Below are positions 1-7,503 of a stretch of 33,408 nt of DNA, one piece after another. Source of the DNA: Jiangella rhizosphaerae (lineage in GTDB: Bacteria; Actinomycetota; Actinomycetes; Jiangellales; Jiangellaceae). Where the stretch lies: the NCBI RefSeq assembly GCF_003579925.1, contig NZ_QUAL01000172.1, positions 1-33,408 of the forward strand, written 5' to 3'. The number at the start of each line of letters is the position of its first letter. The first letter of the stretch is position 1. The notes below the pieces were generated by a model. It was not told where the DNA came from. It saw nothing but the letters and a program-made list of their open reading frames with translations, and searched no databases. The translations under genes were made by a program, and so were the position numbers.

Positions 1-1405
1 CCGGCGCCGTCGGAGCGGCGGGCGTCGTCGGCGCAGGTGTCGCCGGGGTCGCCGCCGCGGGTGTCGTCGTCGGGGCCGCCCCGGGCGGAGCCGCCGCTGC
101 CGCCGTCGTCGTCGATGGGTCAGCAGGCGGGTTGACCCGCGCGAACGCGGCCGCCCTCTTGGACATGCCCGGCGGGGTCTCCCCGACCGGCGCCGGAGCG
201 GGCTGGGCGGCCGGCGCCGTCACCGGCGGAAGCGGCTCGCCGCCGGTGAGCCGTCGCTCGATGCGGTCGAGGCGGGCCTGGACGCCGGACACGGTGTCTT
301 CGGCGCCGGGCAGCAGCAACCGCGCGCACACCAGCTCGAGCTGCAGCCGCGTGGGCGTGGCGCCCTTCATCGCGGTGATGCCCTCGTCGACCACGGCCGC
401 GAGCCGGACGAGGTCGGACGGGCCGAACTGCGCGGCCTGCATGGCCATGCGTTCGGCCTGCTCGGGCGGGAGGTCCAGCAGCCCTTCGGCGACCGCGTCG
501 GGCGCGGCCCTCAGGACGATGAGGTCGCGGAACCGCTCGAGCAGGTCGGTGAGGAAGCGGCGGGGATCGTGGCCGGCGTCCATGACCTGGTCGACCGCGG
601 CGTAGACGGACCGTCCGTCGCCGGCGGAGATGGCCTCGACGACCTGGTCGAGCATGGCGGCGTCGGTGAAGCCCAGCAGGGCCACAGCGAGCTCGTACGT
701 CACGCCGTCGTCGCCCGCACCCGCGATGAGCTGGCCGAGGATCGACTGGGCGTCGCGCGCGGATCCCGCCCCGGCCCGGGCGACCAGCGCCAGCGCGGCG
801 GGCTCGATGGGCACGCCCTCCTGCTCGCAGATCCAGCCGAGGTTCTGCTGCAGCGTCTTCGTCGGGATGAGCCGGAACGGGTAGTGGTGCGTACGCGACC
901 GGATGGTGCCGATGATCTTGTCGGGCGCCGTGGTGGCGAAGATGAACTTGAGGTGCGCCGGCGGCTCTTCGATCAGCTTGAGCAGGGCGTTCGCCGCACC
1001 CGGGCCGAGCTGGTGTGCCTCGTCGATGATGTAGATCTTGAACCGCGACGACACCGGCGCGAAGTGCGCCTTCTCGCGCAGGTCGCGGGCGTCGTCGACC
1101 AGCCCGTGCGTGGCGGCGTCGAGCTCGACGACGTCGATGTTGCCGGGCCCGTTCGGCGCGAGGTCCATGCACGACTGGCACTGCCCGCACGGCTCGTCGG
1201 TGGGGCCCTTCTCACAGTTCAGCGACCGCGCCAGAATGCGCGCCGACGACGTCTTGCCGCAGCCGCGCGGCCCGGAGAACAGGTAGGCGTGGTGGACGCG
1301 GTCGTTGGCCAGCGCTCGCATCAGCGGGACGGTGACATGCTCCTGCCCCACCACGTCAGCGAACCGGCCTGGCCGATAGGTGCGATACAGAGCGAGCGAC
1401 GACAC
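1..1405 (-). CDS. dnaX: DNA polymerase III subunit gamma/tau (C-terminus truncated by window edge)
   Basis: This is the clamp-loader ATPase subunit of the replicative DNA polymerase. The first 468 residues are present and the frame is still open at the left edge. Visible are a Walker A motif (GPRGCGKT, residues 45-52), the four zinc-binding cysteines C64, C73, C76 and C79, and the DEAH box at 128-131, followed by the AAA+ lid and clamp-loader domain. From about residue 405 the chain becomes Ala/Pro/Thr-rich, as expected for the linker before the tau-specific region. The GTG start at 1405 is chosen because the family N-terminus (SSLALYRTYRP) begins there and a TAGGGT box lies 7 nt upstream, which suggests a leaderless mRNA. 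The neighbouring SRP RNA and tRNA-Ser are its usual actinobacterial company. Confidence 0.97.
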   Translation of the reverse strand, partial: MSSLALYRTYRPGRFADVVGQEHVTVPLMRALANDRVHHAYLFSGPRGCGKTSSARILARSLNCEKGPTDEPCGQCQSCMDLAPNGPGNIDVVELDAATHGLVDDARDLREKAHFAPVSSRFKIYIIDEAHQLGPGAANALLKLIEEPPAHLKFIFATTAPDKIIGTIRSRTHHYPFRLIPTKTLQQNLGWICEQEGVPIEPAALALVARAGAGSARDAQSILGQLIAGAGDDGVTYELAVALLGFTDAAMLDQVVEAISAGDGRSVYAAVDQVMDAGHDPRRFLTDLLERFRDLIVLRAAPDAVAEGLLDLPPEQAERMAMQAAQFGPSDLVRLAAVVDEGITAMKGATPTRLQLELVCARLLLPGAEDTVSGVQARLDRIERRLTGGEPLPPVTAPAAQPAPAPVGETPPGMSKRAAAFARVNPPADPSTTTAAAAAPPGAAPTTTPAAATPATPAPTTPAAPTAP

Positions 1406-1412
1406 CTTGCGA

Positions 1413-1418
1413 ACCCTA
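1413..1418 (-). promoter_or_regulatory. Candidate -10 box of dnaX
   Basis: TAGGGT on the reverse strand, 7 nt before the dnaX GTG. The spacing would place transcription initiation at or next to the start codon. No convincing -35 hexamer is visible. Confidence 0.5.
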
Positions 1419-1477
1419 GTCGCCCCCGCCGACAGATTCCCATCCCGGACGCAGATCGCCAGGCAGGAGGGACGAAA

Positions 1478-1567
1478 GGACCCCTCGCGCACCCGGTAGA
1501 GCCCACTTACCCTTGCTGCCTTCCGGCCCTGGGGGAGTTAGGCGGGGTGCCGCCACGCGAGGGGTCG
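1478..1567 (-). ncRNA. ffs: Signal recognition particle RNA (4.5S type)
   Basis: This is the short bacterial SRP RNA, which binds Ffh and targets membrane and secreted proteins. The reverse strand carries the conserved apical segment GGCCGGAAGGCAGCAAGGG, and the two ends pair perfectly (CCCCTCGCG with CGCGAGGGG, plus positions 1556-1564 and 1481-1489). The length is about 90 nt, as for small bacterial SRP RNAs. The exact ends are inferred from the stem and from the upstream TACACT box. It lies between dnaX and tRNA-Ser. Confidence 0.93.
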
Positions 1568-1573
1568 GCTGCC

Positions 1574-1604
1574 AGTGTACGTGGTCGGCGGCGCGGCATC
1601 ACAA
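1574..1604 (-). promoter_or_regulatory. Candidate promoter of the SRP RNA
   Basis: The reverse strand has TTGTGA (1604-1599), a 19-nt spacer and TACACT (1579-1574). Initiation about 7 nt downstream gives a 5' end near 1567, which agrees with the start of the SRP RNA terminal stem. The spacer is longer than ideal, so the -35 assignment is tentative. Confidence 0.5.
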
Positions 1605-1640
1605 CGCGCTCTCGATTTCAGGCGGAGCGCTCTCGTCGGA

Positions 1641-1646
1641 TACCCT
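1641..1646 (+). promoter_or_regulatory. Candidate -10 box of tRNA-Ser(GGA)
   Basis: TACCCT lies 7 nt before the mature 5' end of the tRNA. The identical hexamer occurs at the identical distance before tRNA-Ser(CGA) at 11714-11719, which supports both. Confidence 0.55.
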
Positions 1647-1653
1647 CTCCGGC

Positions 1654-1741
1654 GGAGGATTCGCCTAGTGGCCTAGGGCGCACGCTTGGAAAGCGTGTTG
1701 GGAGCAATCCCTCAGGGGTTCGAATCCCCTATCCTCCGCCA
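1654..1741 (+). tRNA. tRNA-Ser, anticodon GGA
   Basis: A class II tRNA with a long variable arm. The acceptor GGAGGAT pairs with ATCCTCC, the discriminator is G (serine identity), and CCA is encoded at 1739-1741. The anticodon stem CACGC/GCGTG encloses the loop TTGGAAA, giving anticodon GGA. The T-arm GGGGTTCGAATCCCC is perfect. Confidence 0.98.
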
Positions 1742-1762
1742 ACCCCCTTCCAGGGCAGCCGC

Positions 1763-1784
1763 ACCGGCCTCGTCCGGGGCCGGT
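1763..1784 (+). terminator. Hairpin downstream of tRNA-Ser(GGA)
   Basis: ACCGGCC (1763-1769) pairs with GGCCGGT (1778-1784) around an 8-nt loop, 21 nt after the tRNA. There is no T-tract, as is common for hairpins in GC-rich actinobacteria, so termination is inferred from position. Confidence 0.5.
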
Positions 1785-1795
1785 CGGGCGGCGCT

Positions 1796-1801
1796 TAAGC
1801 T
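1796..1801 (+). promoter_or_regulatory. Candidate -10 box of the Nudix gene
   Basis: TAAGCT, 7 nt before ATG 1809. There is no ribosome binding site before that ATG, which fits a leaderless transcript. Confidence 0.45.
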
Positions 1802-1808
1802 GGCGCGG

Positions 1809-2330
1809 ATGATGCGCGTGACTGGGCCGGCAACGCCCGATCGTGTGGTCTCCTTCGAGGAGGCGCGCCGACTCGCCCAGGAGAACGCCTGGCGCGAGAA
1901 GGCGCTGATCTACCTCACCCGCGACCCCGCCGAGCTGCTGGTGCTCGAACACACCGCGTCCCCGCGCGCCGGTGTCCAGGTGCCCGCCGGTGGCGTCGAG
2001 CCGGGCGAGCAGCCGGCCCAGGCGGCACTGCGCGAGCTCGCCGAAGAGACCGGCGTGGTCGTCCACTCCGCACCGGTCTACCTCGAGTCGCGCGTCTGGG
2101 CCGACGGCTCGGCGCCCTCACGCGTCCGCCACTACTTCTGGATCGTCGCACCGCCGGACGTCCCGGACCGCTGGTCGCACGTCGTCACAGCGGGCGACGA
2201 CGACGAGGGCATGCGCTTCCGGCTCGGCTTCCGTCCCAGGCACGCGGCGGGCCTCACCCCCGGCTTCGGATGGGAGTCCGGCCTGGGCCGCCTCGCCCGC
2301 GCCATCGACGACGCGCGCGGGCGGCGCTGA
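1809..2330 (+). CDS. Nudix hydrolase
   Basis: A 173-residue protein with an exact Nudix box: GGVEPGE, seven residues, then REL-AEETGV. This sequence forms the Mg2+-binding pyrophosphohydrolase site that cleaves nucleoside diphosphate-linked substrates. The actual substrate cannot be told from the sequence. The frame is open further upstream but would run into the tRNA, so I start at ATG 1809 (ATG 1812 is equally possible). No Shine-Dalgarno sequence precedes either, and a TAAGCT box at 1796-1801 suggests leaderless translation. The gene stands alone between tRNA-Ser and a convergent alpha/beta hydrolase only 9 nt away. Confidence 0.9.
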   Translation: MMRVTGPATPDRVVSFEEARRLAQENAWREKALIYLTRDPAELLVLEHTASPRAGVQVPAGGVEPGEQPAQAALRELAEETGVVVHSAPVYLESRVWADGSAPSRVRHYFWIVAPPDVPDRWSHVVTAGDDDEGMRFRLGFRPRHAAGLTPGFGWESGLGRLARAIDDARGRR

Positions 2331-2339
2331 CGTGGGCCG

Positions 2340-3125
2340 TCATCGGGCCAGGAAGTCCCGCACCGCGGCGGCCGTCGCCTCGGCCGGGATCGTGTGGTCC
2401 TCTCCGCCGGGCACCGCGACGTAGCGAGCGTCGGGGAGCAAGCCCGGCAACGCCTCGGCCGTCCGCCGCAGCATGGGCCAGGTCTCGGCGCCGGTCAGGA
2501 CCAGCACCGGCACCTTCACCGCGAGCATCTCCGGCGTCGGACGGTCGTACGGCGGCGCCGTGAGGGTCGCGTCGTAGACGACGGTCGGGGCGATGGCCTC
2601 CAGTTGAGGGAAGAACGGCGACTGCCGGATCCCGGCGACCATCTCCGGCGGCAGCCCGATCCCCTCGAGCTGGAACGTGGTGACGGCGTCCGCCCGGCGA
2701 CCGGCCGCGATCAGCGCGGCCAGCCGCTCCGGCAGGTCCGAATCGGCACGCCGGTCGTCCGGCGAGAGCGCGAACGGCGCCTCGTACAGCACCAGCGCGG
2801 ACACCGCCAGGCTCCGCGACGCGGCGAGCAGCCCGAGGTTCGCGCCGGAGGAGAAGCCGAACACGGCCGCGGAGCCGCCGACGACCGAGAGGACGGCCGC
2901 GAGGTCCTCGATCTCGCGCTCGACGGCGTAGGGCGCGGTGTCGCCGCTGTCGCCCCGGCCACGCCGGTCGTAGCAGACGACGGTGTGGGACGACGCCAGC
3001 TCGGCGGCCACGGGTGCCAGCGTGTGCCGGTCGTTGAACGCGCCGGAGACGAAGACGATCGGCGAGCCGGACCCCTCGAGGTCGTAGGCGATCGTCGTGC
3101 CGTCGGCGGACGTGGTGGTGAACAT
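2340..3125 (-). CDS. Alpha/beta hydrolase
   Basis: A 261-residue soluble alpha/beta-fold hydrolase. The nucleophile elbow is G90-F-S92-S-G94, the oxyanion region is VFVSGAFNDR near residue 24-33, and a late GGEDH supplies the likely catalytic histidine. Strands and helices follow the usual esterase/haloperoxidase-like order. The start at 3125 is preceded by GAGGAG with good spacing. The gene is divergent from the DGPF/ECF42 pair (64 nt between starts), so the sigma factor may control it, but that is inference from position. The substrate is unknown. Confidence 0.88.
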   Translation of the reverse strand: MFTTTSADGTTIAYDLEGSGSPIVFVSGAFNDRHTLAPVAAELASSHTVVCYDRRGRGDSGDTAPYAVEREIEDLAAVLSVVGGSAAVFGFSSGANLGLLAASRSLAVSALVLYEAPFALSPDDRRADSDLPERLAALIAAGRRADAVTTFQLEGIGLPPEMVAGIRQSPFFPQLEAIAPTVVYDATLTAPPYDRPTPEMLAVKVPVLVLTGAETWPMLRRTAEALPGLLPDARYVAVPGGEDHTIPAEATAAAVRDFLAR

Positions 3126-3188
3126 CGGAACTCCTCGACATCAGAGAGAGTGGACGGGTCGACCCCACGACGAACGGGATGGCGCACG

Positions 3189-3542
3189 ATGGACACTGTG
3201 GACCAACGAACCCGATACATGTTGCTGATCAGCGCCGACGAGGACCGCGAGCCCGACGTCGTCAACGAGGAGGGCCTGCGCCGGTTCCACGAGTGGATGG
3301 CCGACCTCGAGCGACGCGGTGTGCTCCGGGCGCACGAGGGCCTGTACCCGAGCCGGACGGCGACGACGGTGCGGGTCCGCGATGGCGAGGTGCTGCGCAC
3401 CGACGGCCCCTTCATGGAGACGAAGGACCAGATCGGCGGCTTCGCCCTGATCGAGTGCTCCGGCATCGACGAGGCCGTCGAGATCGCGGCCGGTCATCCC
3501 GCCGCGCGGTTCGGGCAGGTCGAGATCCGCCCGGTCCGATGA
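3189..3542 (+). CDS. YCII/DGPF-domain protein
   Basis: A 117-residue protein of the YCII-related family. The diagnostic motif TDGPFMETKDQIGGF is at residues 71-85 (D72-G-P-F75), and the fold resembles a dimeric ferredoxin-like barrel. Proteins of this type are the standard genomic partners of ECF42 sigma factors; their biochemical role is not settled. Its TGA stop overlaps the ATG of the sigma gene (ATGA), so the two are probably translationally coupled. ATG 3189 is the first in-frame start that gives the family N-terminus, but its ribosome binding site is weak, and the ATG at residue 11 (MLLISADED) is an alternative. Confidence 0.9.
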   Translation: MDTVDQRTRYMLLISADEDREPDVVNEEGLRRFHEWMADLERRGVLRAHEGLYPSRTATTVRVRDGEVLRTDGPFMETKDQIGGFALIECSGIDEAVEIAAGHPAARFGQVEIRPVR

Positions 3543-4765
3543 CCGACGTCCGGGCGGCGGTCGCCGCGGCGTTCCGCGACGAGTGGGGCCGGATCGTCGC
3601 GGCGCTGATCGCCCGCACCGGTGACTGGGACCTCGCCGAGGAATGCGCCGCCGACGCGTTCGCCGCCGCGCTGGAGACCTGGCCGCGTGACGGCGTCCCG
3701 GACCGCCCCGGCGCCTGGCTGACCACGACGGCACGCCACCGGGCGCTCGACCGGCTGCGGCGGGCGAAGGCCGGCGAGGCGAAGCTGCGGCTGCTCGCGG
3801 CGACGGCGGACGAGCCATCCGGTGCGCCCGCGACGCGACCCGACGACGACCGGCTGCGGCTCCTCTACACCTGCTGCCATCCGGCGCTGGCGTTCGAGGC
3901 GCAGGTCGCGCTGGCGCTGCGCACGCTGGCCGGCCTGACGACGACGGAGATCGCGCGGGCGTTCCTCGTCCCCGAGGCCACGATGGCCAAGCGGCTGGTC
4001 CGGGCCAAGCGGAAGATCCGGGCCGCCGCGATCCCGTACCGCGTGCCGCCGCCGGACCAGCTGCCCGAGCGCACCGCCGCCGTCCTCGGCGTCGTCTACC
4101 TGCTGTTCAACGAGGGCTACGGCGCCACCAGCGGCGACGGCTTGACGCGCCCGGAGCTCACCCGCGAGGCACTCCGGCTGGCTGCCCTGGTCGTCGAGCT
4201 GCTGCCGGACGAGCCGGAGGCGCTCGGCCTGCTCGCGCTGCTCCGCCTGCACGATGCCCGCGCCGCCGCCCGGACCACGGCGGACGGCGAGCTGGTGCCG
4301 TTGGAGGAGCAGGACCGCACTCGCTGGGACCGCGCGGCCATCGCCGACGCCGTCGCCCTTCTGCGGCGAGCGCTCGACCACGAGCGGCCCGGCCCGTACC
4401 AGCTGCAGGCGATGATCGCCGCCTGTCACGCGGTCGCTCCGCGGCCCGAGGACACCGACTGGACGCGGATCGTCCAGCTCTACGACCAGCTGCTCGAGCA
4501 CCAGCCGACGCCGGTGGTCCGGCTGAACCGGGCGGTCGCCGTCGCGATGGCGGACGGGCCGGCGGCCGGGCTCGCGCAGGTCGACGCCGTCGCCGCCGAG
4601 CTGGACGGCTACCCGCTGCTGCCCGCCACCCGCGCTGACCTGCTCCGCCGCGCCGGCGATCGTGTCGCGGCCGCGGCGCAGTACCGCGCGGCGCTCGCCG
4701 TGGCCGCCAACGACGCCGAGCGCCGCTACCTCGCTCGCCGGCTGTCCGAGCTCGACCCGCCCTGA
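3539..4765 (+). CDS. RNA polymerase ECF sigma factor, ECF42 type
   Basis: A 408-residue sigma factor, about twice the length of ordinary ECF sigmas. Region 2 lies at about residues 8-75 (LAEECAADAFAAALETWP, then DRPGAWLTTTARHRALDRLR) and region 4 at about 105-165 (LAGLTTTEIARAFLVPEATMAKRL). A long helical C-terminal extension from about 180 contains the hallmark YLLFNEGYGAT and repeat-like helices resembling TPRs. This layout plus the coupled DGPF gene defines the ECF42 group, in which the C-terminal extension rather than an anti-sigma factor is thought to control activity. No anti-sigma gene is adjacent. Targets may include the neighbouring operon and the divergent hydrolase. Confidence 0.93.
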   Translation: MTDVRAAVAAAFRDEWGRIVAALIARTGDWDLAEECAADAFAAALETWPRDGVPDRPGAWLTTTARHRALDRLRRAKAGEAKLRLLAATADEPSGAPATRPDDDRLRLLYTCCHPALAFEAQVALALRTLAGLTTTEIARAFLVPEATMAKRLVRAKRKIRAAAIPYRVPPPDQLPERTAAVLGVVYLLFNEGYGATSGDGLTRPELTREALRLAALVVELLPDEPEALGLLALLRLHDARAAARTTADGELVPLEEQDRTRWDRAAIADAVALLRRALDHERPGPYQLQAMIAACHAVAPRPEDTDWTRIVQLYDQLLEHQPTPVVRLNRAVAVAMADGPAAGLAQVDAVAAELDGYPLLPATRADLLRRAGDRVAAAAQYRAALAVAANDAERRYLARRLSELDPP

Positions 4766-4782
4766 CGGACCCCACCACTCCC

Positions 4783-4854
4783 GTTGATCTTGGAGTTCTT
4801 CGGTGATTGCCGGGCGAAATGTCCGGTAGATACCCGAACAACTCCAAGATCGAC
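4783..4854. repeat. 72-bp imperfect palindrome between convergent genes
   Basis: The outer arms GTTGATCTTGGAGTT (4783-4797) and AACTCCAAGATCGAC (4840-4854) pair over 15 positions with one G-T pair. Pairing continues inward through TTCGG/CCGAA and a slipped CCGG/CCGG to a small unpaired centre. It begins 18 nt after the ECF42 stop and ends 26 nt before the stop of the convergent HerA-like gene. It probably acts as a bidirectional terminator or is a member of an intergenic repeat family. There is no T-tract. Confidence 0.7.
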
Positions 4855-4880
4855 TTTGGGTTGGGAGCGGGGAGGTCCGC

Positions 4881-6476
4881 TCAGCGCCGGCGACGGGTGC
4901 CGAAGACGCCGCGGACGATCTCCTTCGCCAGCTCGCGCCCCGCGGTCTCGAGGAAGGCGTCGAACGGGCCGTCCGAGCGAGCCGCCGATCTCCGGGGCGA
5001 CGACGGCGCGGGCTGCGGCACCGTGCCCGGCACCGGGAGGCCGCGGATCTCCGCCTCCAGCCGCTTGATCTCCTCCTCCGTGGTCAGCGGCTCCCCTGAC
5101 GCGACAGGAGCGCCCGGACCGGCGGCGATGCGACCGCTGAGCAGCTCGTACGCCGACTCGCGGTCGACCCGCTCGCCGTACGTCGCGGCCAGCGGCGACG
5201 CGGTCACCACACCGGCGAGCACGTCGGGAGGCGACGGCGCCATCAGCGACCGCGGCGCCCGGAGCATCGTGTGCGCGACCGGCGTCGGCGCACCTTTCTC
5301 GGACATGACGGTGACCACCGCCTCGCCGATGCCGAGCGTCGTCAGCAGCTCCTCCAGGTCGTACGACGAGGTCGGATAGGTCCGGACGGCGGCCCGCAGC
5401 GCGGCAGCGTCGTTCGGCGTGAACGCCCGCAGCTGGTGCTGGACCCGGCTGCCGAGCTGGGCCAGCACGTCCTCGTGCACGTCCTTCGGCGACTGGGTGA
5501 CGAAGAACACCCCGACGCCCTTGGAGCGGATCAGCCGCACCGTCTGGATGAGGGCGGCGAGGAAGTCCTTGGACGCGTCTGTGAACAGCAGGTGCGCCTC
5601 GTCGAAGAAGAACACCAGCTTCGGTTTCTCGAGGTCACCCACCTCGGGCAGCTCCTCGAACAGCTCGGCCAGCAGCCACATGAGGAAGGTCGAGAACAGC
5701 ACCGGCCGGTCCTGCACCGACGGCAGTTCCAGCAGCGTGACGACGCCGCGGCCGTCGCCGGCGGTCCGCAGCAGCTGCCCGACCTCGAACTCCGGCTCGC
5801 CGAAGAACGCGTCGGCGCCGGACGCGGAGAAGTTGACCAGCTCGCGCAGGATCACGCCGGCCGTCTGCTTCGACAGCCCGCCGAGGCCCTCGAGGTCCGG
5901 CTTGCCCTCGGGCGACGTGAGGTGCTGGATGACGGCGCGCAGGTCGGCGAGCTCGACCAGCGGCAGCCCGGCGGTGTCGGCGTAGTGGAACACCAGGCCG
6001 AGCGAGCTCTCCTGGGTCGCGTTCAGCTCGAGGACCTTCGCCAGCAGCGTCGGGCCGAACGACGTCACCGACGCGCGGACCGGCACGCCCACCCCGTCGT
6101 CGCCGAGGCGCAGCAGCTCGACCGGGAACGCCTCGGGCGCCCACTCTTGCCCGACGGACCGGGCGCGGGCCGCGACCTTCTCGTCCGGTGATCCCGGCGA
6201 GGCGAGCCCGGACAGGTCGCCCTTGATGTCCGCGGCGAACACCGGGACCCCGGCGGCGGACAGCTGCTCGGCCATGACCTGCAGCGTCTTCGTCTTGCCG
6301 GTACCCGTGGCACCCGCGATCAGGCCGTGCCGGTTGAGCATCGACAACGGCACCCGCACGGGGACGTCGGCCAGCGGCGCGCCGTCGGCCACGAGCGCGC
6401 CCAGCTCGAGGCAGTCGCCGTCGAAGGCATAGCCCTGCCGCACGGCCGACACGGGGTCGTCGCCCTGGTTCCGCAC
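4881..6476 (-). CDS. HerA-like ATPase/helicase (DUF853 family)
   Basis: A 531-residue P-loop ATPase of the HerA/FtsK superfamily. Walker A is GATGTGKT (residues 55-62), Walker B is LVFFFDEAH with D292-E293, and FFVTQSPKD provides a sensor-like motif. The family is related to DNA-pumping ATPases, but the cellular role of this bacterial branch is not established. The C-terminal 60 residues are a Pro/Ser/Arg-rich linker and a basic tail (FGTRRRR). The GTG start at 6476 has no Shine-Dalgarno, but TATCCT lies exactly 7 nt upstream, favouring leaderless translation. It is divergent from the DGxHR gene, with only 52 nt between the start codons. Confidence 0.93.
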   Translation of the reverse strand: MRNQGDDPVSAVRQGYAFDGDCLELGALVADGAPLADVPVRVPLSMLNRHGLIAGATGTGKTKTLQVMAEQLSAAGVPVFAADIKGDLSGLASPGSPDEKVAARARSVGQEWAPEAFPVELLRLGDDGVGVPVRASVTSFGPTLLAKVLELNATQESSLGLVFHYADTAGLPLVELADLRAVIQHLTSPEGKPDLEGLGGLSKQTAGVILRELVNFSASGADAFFGEPEFEVGQLLRTAGDGRGVVTLLELPSVQDRPVLFSTFLMWLLAELFEELPEVGDLEKPKLVFFFDEAHLLFTDASKDFLAALIQTVRLIRSKGVGVFFVTQSPKDVHEDVLAQLGSRVQHQLRAFTPNDAAALRAAVRTYPTSSYDLEELLTTLGIGEAVVTVMSEKGAPTPVAHTMLRAPRSLMAPSPPDVLAGVVTASPLAATYGERVDRESAYELLSGRIAAGPGAPVASGEPLTTEEEIKRLEAEIRGLPVPGTVPQPAPSSPRRSAARSDGPFDAFLETAGRELAKEIVRGVFGTRRRR

Positions 6477-6483
6477 CTGGAGC

Positions 6484-6489
6484 AGGATA
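6484..6489 (-). promoter_or_regulatory. Candidate -10 box of the HerA-like gene
   Basis: TATCCT on the reverse strand, 7 nt before GTG 6476. This position supports the choice of that otherwise unremarkable start. Confidence 0.5.
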
Positions 6490-6507
6490 TGCCTGGCGAA
6501 ACGACGG

Positions 6508-6525
6508 GCGCAGTTTAGACTGCGC
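6508..6525. promoter_or_regulatory. Palindrome over a divergent promoter region
   Basis: GCGCAGT (6508-6514) and ACTGCGC (6519-6525) form a perfect 7+7 inverted repeat with centre TTAG. TAGACT (6516-6521), the candidate -10 of the downstream gene, lies inside it, 7 nt before GTG 6529. It could be an operator shared by both divergent genes. The binding protein is unknown. Confidence 0.5.
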
Positions 6526-6528
6526 TAG

Positions 6529-6834
6529 GTGATTTTCAAGCGCGTCGGAGACGGCAAGCCCTACCCGGAGCACGACACGGGTCTGCGGGCGTGGTCCGAG
6601 CTTCCCCCGCGCCAGATCCGCCTGGACGAACTGGTCACCACCAAGCGCACGCTGAACCTCGAGACCCTGCTGGCCGACGACTCCACGTTCTACGGCGACC
6701 TCTTCGCCCACGTGGTCGAATGGCGCGGCGAGCTGTACCTCGAGGACGGGCTGCACCGGGCCCTCCGGGCGGCGCTGCAGCAGCGGCCGGTCATCCACGC
6801 CCGCGTGCTGCTGCTCCCGGACACCGAGGCATGA
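6529..6834 (+). CDS. Conserved small protein with ParB-like DGxHR motif
   Basis: A 101-residue cytoplasmic protein. I recognise it as a type conserved in actinobacteria but with no assigned function. The C-terminal half contains LYLEDGLHRALRAAL, which resembles the DGxHR signature of the ParB/sulfiredoxin-like nucleotide-binding fold; RLDELVTTKRTLNLETL before it resembles the loop that precedes this motif in ParB-like proteins. The relation to ParB is inference from these motifs. The GTG start has no ribosome binding site, and a TAGACT box 7 nt upstream suggests a leaderless mRNA. It is divergent from the HerA-like ATPase, so the two may share control and possibly function. Confidence 0.8.
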   Translation: MIFKRVGDGKPYPEHDTGLRAWSELPPRQIRLDELVTTKRTLNLETLLADDSTFYGDLFAHVVEWRGELYLEDGLHRALRAALQQRPVIHARVLLLPDTEA

Positions 6835-6923
6835 CCTGCGGCAACGGGAGCCTCCTGGCTAGGCTGACCTGATCACGACGACCCCCGTCCACGCGGCACC
6901 GCCCCCGGCACCGGAGCACCCCC

Positions 6924-7484
6924 ATGGCGTTCGAGGATGAGGAGCTGACCGTAGAGGAGGCTGCGCGGCGGCACCGCTGGCGGCGCATCCGCACCTCGGT
7001 GACCCTGCTGGTCCTGATCGGGGTGGTCATCGGGGCCGCGTGGTACAGCTGGTCCAACGTCGTCGACGACGGCGAGACCACCGCCTCGGGCCCCACGGGC
7101 GAGCCGTGCGCCCCCGGTGTACCGACGGCCGCGCCCGCACCGGCCGACGTGCAGGTCAACGTCTACAACTCCACCGACCGCAACGGGCTGGCCTCCACCG
7201 TCGCCCGCGAGGTCCGCGCGCGCGGCTTCGTCGTCGTCGACGTCGACAACGACCCGCTCGAGCGCTCCATCACCGGGACGGCCGAGGTGCGGTCGCGGCC
7301 CGACGACCAGGCCGCCGCCGAGCTCGTCGCGACGCTCGTCCCTGGTGCGGTGTACGTGCCCGACGAGCGCACCGAGGCGACCATCGACCTCGTGCTCGGT
7401 GACGCGTTCCAGGCGCTGGCCGATCCGGCCGCGCCGCCCGCGACGCCGGCGGCCGGCCTGCCGCCCTGCCAGGCCGCGCCCTAG
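6924..7484 (+). CDS. LytR C-terminal (LytR_C) domain membrane protein
   Basis: A 186-residue single-pass protein: an acidic then basic cytoplasmic N-terminus, one membrane helix at about residues 34-51 (SVTLLVLIGVVIGAAWYSW), and an extracytoplasmic LytR_C domain at about 75-165 (VQVNVYNSTDRNGLASTVAREVRARGF is its typical opening). LytR_C domains occur at the end of LCP cell-wall ligases and in stand-alone proteins such as this one, whose function is unknown; a cell-envelope role is likely. The start at 6924 gives the cleanest topology. A TAGGCT box at 6860-6865 would give a leader of about 50 nt. Confidence 0.85.
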   Translation: MAFEDEELTVEEAARRHRWRRIRTSVTLLVLIGVVIGAAWYSWSNVVDDGETTASGPTGEPCAPGVPTAAPAPADVQVNVYNSTDRNGLASTVAREVRARGFVVVDVDNDPLERSITGTAEVRSRPDDQAAAELVATLVPGAVYVPDERTEATIDLVLGDAFQALADPAAPPATPAAGLPPCQAAP

Positions 7485-7503
7485 TTGTCACAGGGCTGGG
7501 TTG

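Noticed and set aside
3135-3140. TGTCGA on the reverse strand as a possible ECF42 -35 element for the hydrolase
   Set aside because: It overlaps the hydrolase ribosome binding site, so the matching -10 would fall inside the coding region; a hexamer match alone is not evidence.
5271-6191. 306-codon open frame antisense to the HerA-like gene
   Set aside because: The composition is Arg/Gln/Leu-rich shadow coding; the opposite strand has intact Walker motifs over the same region.
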